Counted from the first letter of the stretch, positions 1 through 8,794 are shown. The stretch: DNA of 64,000 bases from an uncultured Holophagaceae bacterium (GCA_903937385.1 CAIZZF010000008.1:372001-436000); one strand, 5' to 3'. Notes: generated by a model not told the origin, from the letters alone. Made by a program: numbers and translations.

Positions 1-1008
1 CGCGACCTCCCCGGTGTAGAGGCAGGTGATGTCCACGGCCTGGGGGGCAAGCCGGGCAAAGGCCAGCTCATCGCGCAAGTCCATGGCCCGGCGGGCCAGG
101 GGCAGCAGGCCCGCGCCTCGCGCCGCATAGGCGATGCCCGTCAGCAGGGTCGGATTGTAGGGTTGCTTGCGGCGCGCCTGGAGCAGCAGGTCCAGGGCCT
201 CCCGCTGGTTGCCGCTGTCCGATCGGAGCAGGGAGAGCAGGAAGGCCGCCCGGGGATGTCCAGGCGCCAGGACCAGCCCCCGCTGCAGCAGGGCTTCTGT
301 TTCAGACTGCTCGGCGCGGAAGCTCCCGGGTCGGTCGAGCGTCCACCGGTAGCGGAGGTTGCCCAGCAGGATCCAGGTGCCGGCACAGGCGGGTTCCTGA
401 CGGGTCCCCCGCTCGGCGAGGGCCATGGCCTGTTCCAGGTTCTGGTTTCGCAGCCGCCAGGCCGCCGCCTGGACCATGTCCCAGAACACGCCCGGAGCGC
501 GGGGAGCCAGGAGGGTTGGCGTGACCTTGACGACCCGGGGGAACTCCCGAAGCAGGGTCTCGAAGGCCTCGGCAGGCGGGAGCGCCGTGGCCTGGTGGAC
601 CACCCAGCCCGGCGCCTTCCCCTTCTCAAGCTGCCGACCCCACACATGCCGGTAGGAGAGCTCAAGGTTCTGCCCCTGGCGCCGGGGCTCGAGCTGAAGG
701 AGCAGGGTGTGCCGCTGCCCCCGCAGGAGCTCCAGGTCGGCGGGTACCTCCGTCACGCTGGTCACCGCGAAGCCCCCGTAGTATTCCAGGTGCTCCTGGA
801 CCAGGGCGCCGATGGCCCGCGCCTGCCCGGTCTCCAAGGTGGGTACCGTGGCGGCAGCGGAGGAGGTGACCAGCACCACCCTGAGGGGAGACCGGACCCC
901 CTGACGGGCCAGCATCCAGGCCAGCCCGATCCCCCCCACCAGCAGGAGCAGGAAGGCGGCTCCGAGGAGGAGGGCCGTACGCGAGGGGCGGGGAAGCGAC
1001 CGGGACAT
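1..1008 (-). CDS. Membrane-anchored TPR-like protein, partial (C-terminus outside window)
   Basis: This open frame runs off the left edge, so only the first 336 codons are present. It starts at an ATG with a GGGAGG ribosome-binding site just upstream. The N-terminus has a basic stretch and then one strong hydrophobic helix (about residues 12-33, LLLGAAFLLLLVGG), which suggests a single-pass anchor with the rest outside the cytoplasm. From about residue 190 the helices look like tetratricopeptide repeats (LEQAMALAERGTRQEPACAG, ALDLLLQARRKQPYNPTLL). Residues 45-150 are an alpha/beta segment I cannot assign. It is divergent from the HtrA-like gene, with a 55-bp gap. The function is unknown; TPR proteins of this type usually scaffold other proteins. 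Confidence 0.75.
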   Translation of the reverse strand, partial: MSRSLPRPSRTALLLGAAFLLLLVGGIGLAWMLARQGVRSPLRVVLVTSSAAATVPTLETGQARAIGALVQEHLEYYGGFAVTSVTEVPADLELLRGQRHTLLLQLEPRRQGQNLELSYRHVWGRQLEKGKAPGWVVHQATALPPAEAFETLLREFPRVVKVTPTLLAPRAPGVFWDMVQAAAWRLRNQNLEQAMALAERGTRQEPACAGTWILLGNLRYRWTLDRPGSFRAEQSETEALLQRGLVLAPGHPRAAFLLSLLRSDSGNQREALDLLLQARRKQPYNPTLLTGIAYAARGAGLLPLARRAMDLRDELAFARLAPQAVDITCLYTGEVA

Positions 1009-1063
1009 CGCCTCCCAGGATAGATCATCCCCCCGTGGCACCATAATCATCCTGGGAGCTCCC

Positions 1064-2266
1064 ATGATCCGCGCCACCCTGCTCGCCGTGACCGTCCTCG
1101 CCCTGTCCGCCCAGACCCTGCCCAAGCCCCCGGTCCCCACCGAGGACGCCACCATCGAGCGCTTCCGGGCCCACGCCAAGCCGCGCAAGGTCGCGCCGGC
1201 GGCGGCGCTCAGTGCCGAGGAACGGAACACCATCCGGCGCTTCAAGGAGGCCAAACCCAGCGTGGTGTTCGTCTCGGCGGTCGCCCCGGTCCGGGACCTG
1301 AGGACCATGGATGAGACCAAGATCCCCACCGCCCGGGGCACTGGCTTTGTCTGGGACGAGTGGGGCCACGTGGTCACCAACCACCACATCATCACCGTGG
1401 AGGACGGCGGCAAGCGGCTTGGCGATGTGTCGGAGGTGGAGGTCACGCTCTCCGACGGCAAGACCTACAAAGGCCGGGTCATCGGCACCAGCTTCGCCTA
1501 TGACATTGCCGTGCTCCAGGTCTTCGCGCCCCTGGATGCCATGCCACCCATCCCCCTCGGACGCAGCAAGACGCTCCAGGTGGGCCAGACTGTACTCGCC
1601 ATCGGCAACCCCTTCGGCCTGGACCACTCCCTGAGCCGGGGCGTCGTCTCGGGGGTCAAGGACCGCGGGATCGACACGGGCTACAACACTCACATCCTGA
1701 ACGCCATCCAGACGGATGCCGCGGTGAATCCGGGCAACTCCGGGGGCCCCCTCTTGGACAGCGGCGGTCGCCTCGTTGGCATGAACACGGCCATCATGGC
1801 CACGAAGGGAGAGGGTTCGGTCGGCGTCGGGTTCGCGATCCCCGTGGATACCCTCAACCAGATCGTGCCCCAACTCATCGCCCGGGAGCGCCTGGTGTCT
1901 CGCCGCATGGGTTTCGACGTCCTGGGGGCCGCTGCGGCCCTGCAGAAGTTCGGCCTCACCCGGGGCCTGCTGGTCATCAAGGTGGATCCCGACACACCCG
2001 CCGGCCGCGCAGGCCTGCGGGCCCTGGAGCTGGACGAGCGCGGCACCGTGAAGGCACCGGGGGACATCCTGCTGGGCTACCAGGGCCGGGTCATCGAGAA
2101 CGAAGGGCAGTTCATGGCCATGCTGGAGCTTGAACCCCCCGCCGATGAAGTGGTCTTCGATGTGCAACGGGGGGATCAGGTCATCAAAGTGGTGCTCCAC
2201 CTCAACAAGAAGGGTGAAGGGTCCCCCGAAGAGAAGGTCCGCAAGCCGGTCATTCCTGCGGTCTGA
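1064..2266 (+). CDS. HtrA/DegP-family serine protease (S1C) with one PDZ domain
   Basis: This is a periplasmic trypsin-fold protease of the HtrA/Deg family, which degrades or refolds damaged envelope proteins. The catalytic triad is visible: His108 in VTNHHII, Asp147 in YDIAVLQV and Ser226 in GNSGGPL. The N-terminus (MIRATLLAVTVLALSAQT) is a cleavable signal peptide. After the protease domain (about 85-270) comes one PDZ-like domain (about 285-385, with DTPAGRAGLRAL and PGDILLGYQGRVI). At 400 residues with a single PDZ it is closer to DegS or plant/actinobacterial HtrA than to two-PDZ DegP, but the signal peptide argues for a soluble protein. Its stop codon abuts the stop of the convergent SPFH gene. 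Confidence 0.92.
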   Translation: MIRATLLAVTVLALSAQTLPKPPVPTEDATIERFRAHAKPRKVAPAAALSAEERNTIRRFKEAKPSVVFVSAVAPVRDLRTMDETKIPTARGTGFVWDEWGHVVTNHHIITVEDGGKRLGDVSEVEVTLSDGKTYKGRVIGTSFAYDIAVLQVFAPLDAMPPIPLGRSKTLQVGQTVLAIGNPFGLDHSLSRGVVSGVKDRGIDTGYNTHILNAIQTDAAVNPGNSGGPLLDSGGRLVGMNTAIMATKGEGSVGVGFAIPVDTLNQIVPQLIARERLVSRRMGFDVLGAAAALQKFGLTRGLLVIKVDPDTPAGRAGLRALELDERGTVKAPGDILLGYQGRVIENEGQFMAMLELEPPADEVVFDVQRGDQVIKVVLHLNKKGEGSPEEKVRKPVIPAV

Positions 2267-3178
2267 TCACTTCCGCGCGGGCACCTGGATCATGGGCGTG
2301 GCGCCGCCCATGGGGGTGATGATCAGGTTGCCCTTGGCGCCGATGTCGCGCAGGGCCTGGATGCGCTGGTACTCGATGATCTGGGGTGTGAGGCTCTGGC
2401 TGACGATCTGCTGGGCCTTGGCCTGGCCTTCCGCCTCGATGCGCTTGCGCTCGGCCTCCTGCTTTTCCTTCTGCAGCACGAAGGCCATCTTCTGGGCGTC
2501 CTGGTCCGCGGCGATCTTGTCGTTGATGGCCTTGGTGATCTGGTCCGGCAGCAGCACGTTTCGCAGCAGCACCTGCTCCATGACGATGCCGCGCTCCATG
2601 AAGGCCGTGGTGAGGGTCTTGGTGACGTTCTCCACGAAGCCCATGCGGTGGGTGGTGTAGAGCTCGGTGGCCGTGAGGCCTGCGGCAGCGTCGCGAAGGG
2701 AGGTGCGGATCTGGCTGCGGAGGATCTGGCCTTCCACGTCCGTGCCGATCTTCTCGTAGATCTTCGGGCAGCGCTCCTGGTCCAGGTGGTAGAAAACGGT
2801 GGCGTCCAGCTTCACGGTGAGGCCGTCCGAGGTGATCACGGGGATGGAGTCGTCGCCCTTCTTCTGGCCCTCATCGCCGATGCCCGACATGGTGTAGTTG
2901 CGGGTGCGGACCTCCATCTCCACCACCTGGGAGAAGGGGTTGATGAAGTGCAAGCCCGCGGGCAGCACCTGTGTCCGGACGGTGCCGAAGAGCACGACCA
3001 CGCCCGCCTGGCCCGGCGGGATGATCACGGCCATGGACGCCAGGAGGACCACCAACCCCAGGGCCAGGGTCACCCACTGGACCACGATGAGCCGGGCCGA
3101 GAGCGGGAAGCCCAACTTGGTCTTCATGCGCCAGGCGATGCCGGCGATGAACAGGAGCAGGATGGCAATCAGGACCAT
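2267..3178 (-). CDS. SPFH/prohibitin-family membrane protein
   Basis: This is a 303-residue prohibitin/HflC-like protein. It has two N-terminal hydrophobic segments (residues 1-15 and about 29-53), then an SPFH domain (about 54-230) opening with the typical VIIPPGQAGVVVLFG, and then a charged coiled-coil region (QKEKQEAERKRIEAEGQAKA, about 235-260). The sequence PAGLHFINPF is characteristic of prohibitins. Such proteins form large ring assemblies at the membrane and often control membrane proteases such as FtsH. Here the neighbour is an HtrA-type protease, but it is convergent rather than co-transcribed. Two N-terminal helices instead of one is slightly unusual for the family. Confidence 0.88.
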   Translation of the reverse strand: MVLIAILLLFIAGIAWRMKTKLGFPLSARLIVVQWVTLALGLVVLLASMAVIIPPGQAGVVVLFGTVRTQVLPAGLHFINPFSQVVEMEVRTRNYTMSGIGDEGQKKGDDSIPVITSDGLTVKLDATVFYHLDQERCPKIYEKIGTDVEGQILRSQIRTSLRDAAAGLTATELYTTHRMGFVENVTKTLTTAFMERGIVMEQVLLRNVLLPDQITKAINDKIAADQDAQKMAFVLQKEKQEAERKRIEAEGQAKAQQIVSQSLTPQIIEYQRIQALRDIGAKGNLIITPMGGATPMIQVPARK

Positions 3179-3214
3179 GGGTCCCTCCGGGGGGAACGGG
3201 CGGCCACCATCTTA

Positions 3215-4240
3215 TTAATGGTGGGGGTGTTCGTCGAGCGGAGCAGGTGGCAGGGTCACCTTGGCCGGACGGGCCTCGGGATCCAGGAACCTCAGGGGCA
3301 CCCGCAGGGGTTCATCCATGCTGGAGCACTGGAGGATCAGCATAGCCTCTGCCGTGGTTCCGGTGCGCTGGATCCGCAGCCGGTGCCGGAGGGCCTCGGG
3401 GCCGGGTGCGTCAAGGAGCCGGAAGCCCTTCCCTTCGATCGTGGCCCGGTGGATCCGGAAGGGCTTGCCATCGCGGGCGGTCAACTCGAGCTCCAGGCGC
3501 GTGGTCTTCCGGTCGCCGAACACCAGCCGCGAGGGCGAGGGCATCACCGCGGTCGCGAGGCGCCAGTCCAGGTAGAGGGTGAACAGCGGCTGCCGGGGAC
3601 CATTGGTGGCCACCTTCAGGACCTCCAGCCCTGCGGCCATGCCAGGCTCGAGTCGCTCGGGCCGCAGCCGCACCCGCAGCTCGGCGCTGGCGCCCTCATG
3701 GAGCAGCTCCGTGTCGAGGTAGGCGGGCACGGCGCTGGCCCGCACCAGCTTGAGGGGCTCGCCGCCCTCGCGGGTGAACCGGTAGCGGGCCTCGGGGCGC
3801 TCATGCCGGGCCACCTCACCGAAGCTCTTGCGGAGGCCGTCCACGCTCACCTCGGGGCGCACCTCCACGTCGTAGCGCAGGATGTAGTTGGGCTGGGCCG
3901 GGTCGTCGGTGCCCAGGCGCACCGCCCCCTTCACCAGGCCCTCCATGCCCTCCGTGGCCACCTGCAGCCGCACCAGGCGGACCTCCCCGGGCTGCAGGGG
4001 TGCCGCGAGTTGGGCCGGGTCGAGGCTCACGCCCAGAGAGAGATCCAGCACCCGGAACCGGAAGGGGCGGTCGTGCAGGCTCTTGATGCCGAAGACAGCT
4101 TCTCGCACCTCCCGGGGTCCGGCGCTGCCGAGGTGCGCCGGGAAGGGTGTGGTCAGCTCGATGCGCGCCGGAGGAGCCGCCTCGGGCTTCAAGGCTGGGG
4201 TCGGCACTTGCAGCAGGAGCAGGGCGGTCAGGAGGAGCAT
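3215..4240 (-). CDS. Exported protein with tandem Ig-like (DUF1573-like) beta domains
   Basis: This 341-residue protein has a short hydrophobic signal (MLLLTALLLLQVPTP). The rest is beta-rich with recurring patterns such as FGIKSLHDRPFRFRVLDL, LGTDDPAQPNYILRYDVEVRPEV and LKVATNGPRQPLFTLYLDW. These alternate a small residue, a hydrophobic strand and D-P-AQPN or NGP-type turns, as in DUF1573 and ASH-like Ig-fold domains of periplasmic proteins. Three copies are likely (about 25-130, 130-230, 230-325). The C-terminus is Pro/His-rich (DEHPHH). It lies 53 bp downstream of the next exported protein and may share its transcript. The function is not known; the domain assignment is a fold-level guess. 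Confidence 0.6.
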   Translation of the reverse strand: MLLLTALLLLQVPTPALKPEAAPPARIELTTPFPAHLGSAGPREVREAVFGIKSLHDRPFRFRVLDLSLGVSLDPAQLAAPLQPGEVRLVRLQVATEGMEGLVKGAVRLGTDDPAQPNYILRYDVEVRPEVSVDGLRKSFGEVARHERPEARYRFTREGGEPLKLVRASAVPAYLDTELLHEGASAELRVRLRPERLEPGMAAGLEVLKVATNGPRQPLFTLYLDWRLATAVMPSPSRLVFGDRKTTRLELELTARDGKPFRIHRATIEGKGFRLLDAPGPEALRHRLRIQRTGTTAEAMLILQCSSMDEPLRVPLRFLDPEARPAKVTLPPAPLDEHPHH

Positions 4241-4293
4241 GGCGGTTCCCGGAGAGTCTCCAGTGTGCGGCGAATGGGCTGCGGCTGCGCAGG

Positions 4294-4962
4294 TCAGTCC
4301 CAGTGGCGAACCCAGGTGGGGTGGTTGAGACCCTCGGCGGTCCGCAGGCCCGTTTCCACGGCCACTGGTTCGATGCCCAGGGCCCGCAGGGCGGCCTGGA
4401 GGGACTCGGCCCGCAGCTTCTGCAGCTCGGGCTTGATCCCCTTGGTCGCGGGCACCTGCACCGCCCAGCGTCCCTCGGCACCCCAGGACTCGACCCAGGT
4501 CTCCAGCTTCCGCACACCTCCGATGCTGAGGTCCGAGCGACCGGGCAGGAAGAAGAGCAGGCCTTCCCGCGGGGGCGGCTCCGCGCTGGCCTTCGGTTTG
4601 GGCAGCGACACCAAGGGCGCGGGATCCAGAGAGGACGCCGCGGGCAGTCGCCGCAGCTCCGACCGCAGGACCAGGTCCCCCTTCATGGGGTAGCTCCCTT
4701 CCAGGGGCTCGAACAGCGCGTTGGCGCGTCCGGGCCGACTCTCGATCACCCGGAGGTGCCCCAGGATCACCGCCGCGTCGGCCCGCTTCACGAGCAGCCG
4801 ATCCCCCACGCGGAGGCCCGGGTCAAGATCCCCCGCCACGCCGTAGATCCGGTCCGCGATCTCGTAGGGCGGCGGGCCCCGGCGCTCCACCGCGACGATG
4901 TGGAGGGGCACCTGGGCTCCGAGGAGTCCGGCGAGACCAAGGCTGAGCAGAAACCACCGCAT
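4294..4962 (-). CDS. Exported protein with possible degenerate OmpA-like C-terminal domain
   Basis: This 222-residue protein has a signal peptide (MRWFLLSLGLAGLLGAQ). The first half is beta-rich (VGDRLLVKRADAAVILGHLRV). The second half begins GLLFFLPGRSDLSIGGVRKLETW and ends with LQKLRAESLQAALRALGIEP. That order (beta strand, helix, strand, then a helix rich in Leu, Arg and Ala ahead of a glycine-isoleucine turn) resembles the OmpA/MotB peptidoglycan-binding fold, where the last helix carries the LSxxRAxAV motif. The usual TDxxG motif is not obvious, so peptidoglycan binding is uncertain. It probably forms a transcription unit with the downstream Ig-like exported protein. Confidence 0.5.
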   Translation of the reverse strand: MRWFLLSLGLAGLLGAQVPLHIVAVERRGPPPYEIADRIYGVAGDLDPGLRVGDRLLVKRADAAVILGHLRVIESRPGRANALFEPLEGSYPMKGDLVLRSELRRLPAASSLDPAPLVSLPKPKASAEPPPREGLLFFLPGRSDLSIGGVRKLETWVESWGAEGRWAVQVPATKGIKPELQKLRAESLQAALRALGIEPVAVETGLRTAEGLNHPTWVRHWD

Positions 4963-5018
4963 GGGGGGCTTATCGGCAGGACGGCGGCCAGGACATTAGG
5001 AGTTGGCGCCTCTGCACC

Positions 5019-6248
5019 CTAGAAGGGCTGGATGCCCAGCTCCCGGAGGAGGTCCCCCAGCAGGTAGAGCGACCCCGAAACCAGCCGCGGCGCGTCTGAC
5101 GTTGAGCGCAGCCGGGCAGCGGCTTCCTGGATGCTGAGCAGGGGCGCCTCCAGCCTCCAGGCCTCTCGCAGCGGGGCCGCCTTGGCGTAGCGGGGTGCGT
5201 CGCCCTGGATGAAGGTGACCGACAGGGGCCGCATGCGCTTCAGCTCCTGCGCCACGCCCGCCAGATCCTTGTCCCCCATGGCGCCGAAAAAGAGATGGGG
5301 CCGGACCCCGCAGGCAAGCGCATGGTCCGCCAGGGCGCGGGCTCCCTCGGGATTGTGGGCGCCGTCCATCCACACGCCGGAGAGCATGGGCACCTTCCAG
5401 AGCCGGCCCGGCCAGCGGGTGGCCGCCACTCCAGACCAGAGGTGCTCCTCGGGGATGGGGAACCCCAGCGCCTGGAGCTGCCGCACCGCCTCGAAGGCCG
5501 TGGCCAGGTTGTCCAGCTGGTGGAGGCCCGGGAGCGCCACGTGCTTGCCAGCCACTCGGGAGTGGTCCCAGCGGATGTCGGCGGGACCGAGCCGCGGCGC
5601 CGGATGCAGGACGGGCGAGGTGGGCAGCAGGGGACGAATCCAGTCCGGATCCAGCGAAGGCCCCAGCACGAGCGGCCGACCGTCCCGGGCCGTACAGAGC
5701 TTCTCCCGAGCGATGGCCTCGCGGGTGTCGCCCAGGTACTCCTGGTGATCGAGGCCGATGGTGGTGACGATCGTGAGGATGGGGTCTGTGGCGTTGGTCG
5801 CATCCCAACGACCGCCCATGCCCACCTCCAGGATGGCCACCTCTACGCCGGCCATGCGGAACGCCGACAGGGCCGCCGTGATCATGAGCTCGAAGTAGGT
5901 GGCCTGCAGGCCCAGCCGGACCTCGGTCTCGAAGGCCTCCCCCAGCAGCAGGTCCAGCGCGCCTGTGCCGATGGGGTGGCCATCCACCCAGATGCGCTCG
6001 GTGACATCCGCGAGGTGGGGCGAGGTGGTCCAGCCCACCACCAGACCCGCGGCCCGGAGCATGTGCGCCAGGAAAGCGCCGGTGCTGCCCTTGCCGTTGG
6101 TCCCGGCGATGAGAATGATGGGGAACCCCGCCTCCGGGTGGCCGAGCCCGCCCAGCAGCGCGTGGATGTTCTCCAGCCCGCACTTGATGCCGAGGTGCCC
6201 CCGCTCCTGGAGGCGCGGGATGTGGCTGGGCTGGAACGCGCCGATCAC
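5019..6248 (-). CDS. folC: Folylpolyglutamate synthase / dihydrofolate synthase
   Basis: FolC adds glutamate to folates, and in many bacteria it also joins glutamate to dihydropteroate. The ATP-binding loop GTNGKGS is at residues 49-55, followed by TTSPHLADVTERIWVDG (folate-binding region), the Mur-ligase central motif EVGMGGRWDATNAT, and the C-terminal ligase domain containing VWMDGAHNPEGARAL. At 409 residues the length is normal. The start is a GTG 13 bp after the accD stop codon, and I see no strong ribosome-binding site there, so coupling to accD translation is likely. The accD-folC order is widely conserved in bacteria. Confidence 0.95.
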   Translation of the reverse strand: MIGAFQPSHIPRLQERGHLGIKCGLENIHALLGGLGHPEAGFPIILIAGTNGKGSTGAFLAHMLRAAGLVVGWTTSPHLADVTERIWVDGHPIGTGALDLLLGEAFETEVRLGLQATYFELMITAALSAFRMAGVEVAILEVGMGGRWDATNATDPILTIVTTIGLDHQEYLGDTREAIAREKLCTARDGRPLVLGPSLDPDWIRPLLPTSPVLHPAPRLGPADIRWDHSRVAGKHVALPGLHQLDNLATAFEAVRQLQALGFPIPEEHLWSGVAATRWPGRLWKVPMLSGVWMDGAHNPEGARALADHALACGVRPHLFFGAMGDKDLAGVAQELKRMRPLSVTFIQGDAPRYAKAAPLREAWRLEAPLLSIQEAAARLRSTSDAPRLVSGSLYLLGDLLRELGIQPF

Positions 6249-6261
6249 CGGGAGCCGCTGT

Positions 6262-7116
6262 TCAGGTGGTCGACGGCATCATCCACGCCAGGCAGGCGGC
6301 GATGAAGTCCTTCAGGTGGTCCCGGTTCACGACCTTGTCCACCATGCCGTGCGCCTGCAGGAATTCGGACCGCTGGAAGCCCTCCGGGAGGCTCTGCTTG
6401 ATGGTCTGCTCGATGACGCGGGGACCGGCGAAGCCGATGAGGGCCTTGGGCTCGGCGATGTTCAGGTCGCCCAGCATGGCGTAGCTGGCGCTGACGCCCC
6501 CGGTGGTGGGATCGGTCAGGATGCTGAGGTAGGGCAGGCCCGCCCGCTCGACCTTGGCCAGGGCCGCGCTCACCTTGGCCATCTGCATGAGGGACAGGGT
6601 GCCCTCCTGCATGCGAGCGCCGCCACTGCAGCTGACGATGAGGTAGGCGCACTGCTTCTCGATGGCCCGCTCGGCGCCCAGGCGCAGCTTCTCGCCCACA
6701 ACGCTCCCCATGCTGGCGGCCAGGAAGTCAAAGTTCATGATGGCGGTCACCACAGGGTGGCCCGAGAGGGTGCCCTCCACCACGATCGCCGCATCCTCGG
6801 TCTGGCCGTCCTGTTCCAGCTTCTTCAGCTGGTCCTTGTAGCTCTTGATGGCCACGAACCCCAGGGGATCGGCGCTGCGCAGCTCCCCGAACAGCTCGGT
6901 CCACCCGGCGTCCATGAGGTTCTCGAGGCGCTCCTCCACACCGATGCGGAAGTGGTAGCCGCACTTGGGGCAGACGTTGTGGGTGTTGACCAGCTCCTTG
7001 CGGTAGATGAGCTCCTTGCAGGCCTCACACTTGATCCACAGCCCCTCGGGGACCCGGACGGTCTTCTCTTCGACGGCGGTCTTCTGCAGGCGTTTCTTGA
7101 CGAACCAGGACGACAT
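6262..7116 (-). CDS. accD: Acetyl-CoA carboxylase carboxyltransferase subunit beta
   Basis: AccD with AccA transfers carboxyl from carboxybiotin to acetyl-CoA, the first committed step of fatty-acid synthesis. The N-terminal zinc finger is visible as CEAC ... CPKCGYHF (about residues 30-57). It is followed by the crotonase-like carboxyltransferase core with CSGGARMQEG and DPTTGGVSASYAMLGD. The 284-residue length is typical. The gene is followed at once by folC. It is separated from parB upstream by 32 bp, with a GAGTC-type site before the ATG. The acyl-CoA carboxyltransferase at 39940 is a different, fused (alpha+beta) type and does not replace this subunit. Confidence 0.97.
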   Translation of the reverse strand: MSSWFVKKRLQKTAVEEKTVRVPEGLWIKCEACKELIYRKELVNTHNVCPKCGYHFRIGVEERLENLMDAGWTELFGELRSADPLGFVAIKSYKDQLKKLEQDGQTEDAAIVVEGTLSGHPVVTAIMNFDFLAASMGSVVGEKLRLGAERAIEKQCAYLIVSCSGGARMQEGTLSLMQMAKVSAALAKVERAGLPYLSILTDPTTGGVSASYAMLGDLNIAEPKALIGFAGPRVIEQTIKQSLPEGFQRSEFLQAHGMVDKVVNRDHLKDFIAACLAWMMPSTT

Positions 7117-7148
7117 GGCGGACTCCTACCGGTGACGTGGAACGGGTC

Positions 7149-8015
7149 CTAGCGGCGCTTGGCCGGACCGGACTTCAGCGCCTCGAAGAGACGGTCGAGC
7201 TCGGCCTCGCTGCCGAAGTGCATCACCAGAGTTCCGGACTTGCCCTTGGACTTGATCTCGATGTGGGTGCCCCAGGACTGGGTGAGCTCCTCCGCGGCGG
7301 CCTTGATGAAGATGTCCTGGGGGTGCCGCTTTCGGGTCTTGGGCCGGGCCAGCTTCTGGAGGTGCTGGATGCGGGCCTCGAGCGCCCGCACACTCAGCTG
7401 CTGCGCCACCACTTCGTGGGCCAGCTGCTCCTGGAGCCGCAGATCGGCGACCCCCAGCAGCACCTTGGCGTGGCCCGTGCTGAGCCGCCCCTTCGCCACA
7501 TCCTGCTTCAGCTCGGCGGGGAGCCGCAGCAGGCGCAGGGTGTTGGCCACCTGGGGGCGGGACTTGCCGACCCGGTCGGCCACCTGCTCCTGGGTGAGGC
7601 GGAGGTGCTCGCCCAGTTGCCAGTAGGCGGTGGCCTCTTCGATGGGGTTCAGCTCCTGGCGCTGGATGTTCTCCACCAGGGCGATCTCCAGCAGCTGGTC
7701 ATCCGGGACTTCCTTGATCACCACGGGAACCATGGCGAGACCCGCCTTGCGGGCCGCCCGCCAGCGACGCTCCCCGGCGATGATCTCAAACTGCTCGCCG
7801 ACCTTGCGGACCACGATGGGCTGCACCATGCCGTGCTGCTTGAGGCTCTCGGCCAGCTCATCCAGGGCGGTCTCGTCGAAGTTGGTACGGGGCTGGGCCC
7901 GGTTCGGCAGCAGGCTGCCGAGTGGCAGCTCCCGCTGGGGGGAGTCCTCGGGCGCCATCTGGCTCATGAGCGAGGTCAGTCCCCGGCCCAGGGCCGGACG
8001 CTTCAACGGGATCAT
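7149..8015 (-). CDS. parB: Chromosome-partitioning protein ParB
   Basis: ParB binds parS sites near the origin and spreads as a CTP-dependent clamp to help segregate chromosomes. The protein shows the N-terminal MIPLKRPALGRGL, the CTPase motif GERRWRAARKAG, the ENIQRQELNPIEEA box and a helix-turn-helix (LTQEQVADRVGKSRPQVANT), then a C-terminal dimerisation region. I chose the ATG at 8015 because it overlaps the parA stop as TGATG and has AGGAGG eight bases upstream. A longer frame exists but lacks family similarity. The length is 288 residues, normal for chromosomal ParB. Confidence 0.96.
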   Translation of the reverse strand: MIPLKRPALGRGLTSLMSQMAPEDSPQRELPLGSLLPNRAQPRTNFDETALDELAESLKQHGMVQPIVVRKVGEQFEIIAGERRWRAARKAGLAMVPVVIKEVPDDQLLEIALVENIQRQELNPIEEATAYWQLGEHLRLTQEQVADRVGKSRPQVANTLRLLRLPAELKQDVAKGRLSTGHAKVLLGVADLRLQEQLAHEVVAQQLSVRALEARIQHLQKLARPKTRKRHPQDIFIKAAAEELTQSWGTHIEIKSKGKSGTLVMHFGSEAELDRLFEALKSGPAKRR

Positions 8016-8794
8016 CAAGCTTCCCTCCTGGCCAGTGTCTCCTGGCCCACCCACTCTCTCGCGAGGGCGAGGTAGGCCTGAGCGCCCTTCGAGCGCAGAT
8101 CATAGAAGGCGACCGGCTTGCCGTGGCTGGGCGCTTCGGCCAGGCGGATGTTCCGGGGGATCATGGTCTCGAAGACCTTGCCCGGGAAGGCGTGGCGCAC
8201 CTCTCTGGCCACCGCGGCGCCGAGGTTCGTGCGTTCCTCCGCCATGGTGAGCAGGATTCCGCCCAGCTTGAGCCGGGGGTTCGGACCAGCCTGGATGCGG
8301 CGCAGCGTCTCGGTCAGCTCCGCCAGGCCATCCAGGGCGAAGAACTCGCACGGCATGGGCACGATGACCTCGTCCGAGGCCGTGAGGGCATTGAGGGTGA
8401 TCATGCCGAGGCTGGGGGGCGGATCGATGAGGATGTAGTCGAAGCGGTGGATGAGCGGGGCGAGGGCCTGTTTGAGCACCTGGAGCTGGGGCATCTCGAA
8501 GAGCTCGAACTCCAGCTGCGCGAGATCCTTGCCTGCGGGGAGCACCTGCAGCATCGGCACTTCCGTGCTGAGGAGCAGCGCCTCTGCCGGTGCGCCCTTC
8601 ATGAGGGCGTAGGAACCGGCGCGGTGGTCCGGCTTGGCAAAGCCCAGGCCCGTGGTGCTGTGGCCCTGGGGATCGAAGTCCACCAGCAGGACCATCTTCT
8701 CCATCATGGCGAGAGAGGCGGCCAGGTTGATGGCCGTCGTGGTCTTCCCAACGCCGCCCTTCTGGTTCGCCAGAGCCACCACCCGGGCGCGCAT
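8015..8794 (-). CDS. parA: Chromosome-partitioning ATPase ParA (Soj)
   Basis: ParA is the Walker-type ATPase partner of ParB. The deviant Walker A motif NQKGGVGKTTTAINLA is at residues 10-25, Walker A' is in LVDFDPQGHSTTG, and Walker B is ILIDPPPSLG. The 259-residue length and lack of an N-terminal HTH domain fit chromosomal Soj rather than plasmid type Ia ParA. It is translationally coupled to parB. A candidate -10 element and an inverted repeat lie between it and dapF (see 8857). parAB in chromosomes often lies near the replication origin, but no dnaA, gidA or rpmH is visible here. Confidence 0.96.
   Translation of the reverse strand: MRARVVALANQKGGVGKTTTAINLAASLAMMEKMVLLVDFDPQGHSTTGLGFAKPDHRAGSYALMKGAPAEALLLSTEVPMLQVLPAGKDLAQLEFELFEMPQLQVLKQALAPLIHRFDYILIDPPPSLGMITLNALTASDEVIVPMPCEFFALDGLAELTETLRRIQAGPNPRLKLGGILLTMAEERTNLGAAVAREVRHAFPGKVFETMIPRNIRLAEAPSHGKPVAFYDLRSKGAQAYLALAREWVGQETLARREA

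Noticed and set aside
163-1023. Long plus-strand open frame opposite the partial TPR gene
   Set aside because: It is rich in Gly, Pro, Gln and Arg with no family pattern, has no ribosome-binding site, and is antisense to a frame with a membrane helix and TPR-like repeats.
1025-2200. 391-codon frame antisense to the HtrA-like gene
   Set aside because: Composition (many His, Gly, Asp, Gln) is that of a GC-rich antisense shadow; the plus-strand frame has an intact catalytic triad.
2648-4693. 681-codon plus-strand frame across the SPFH and exported-protein genes
   Set aside because: It crosses several real minus-strand genes and shows no conserved motif; it is a high-GC artefact.
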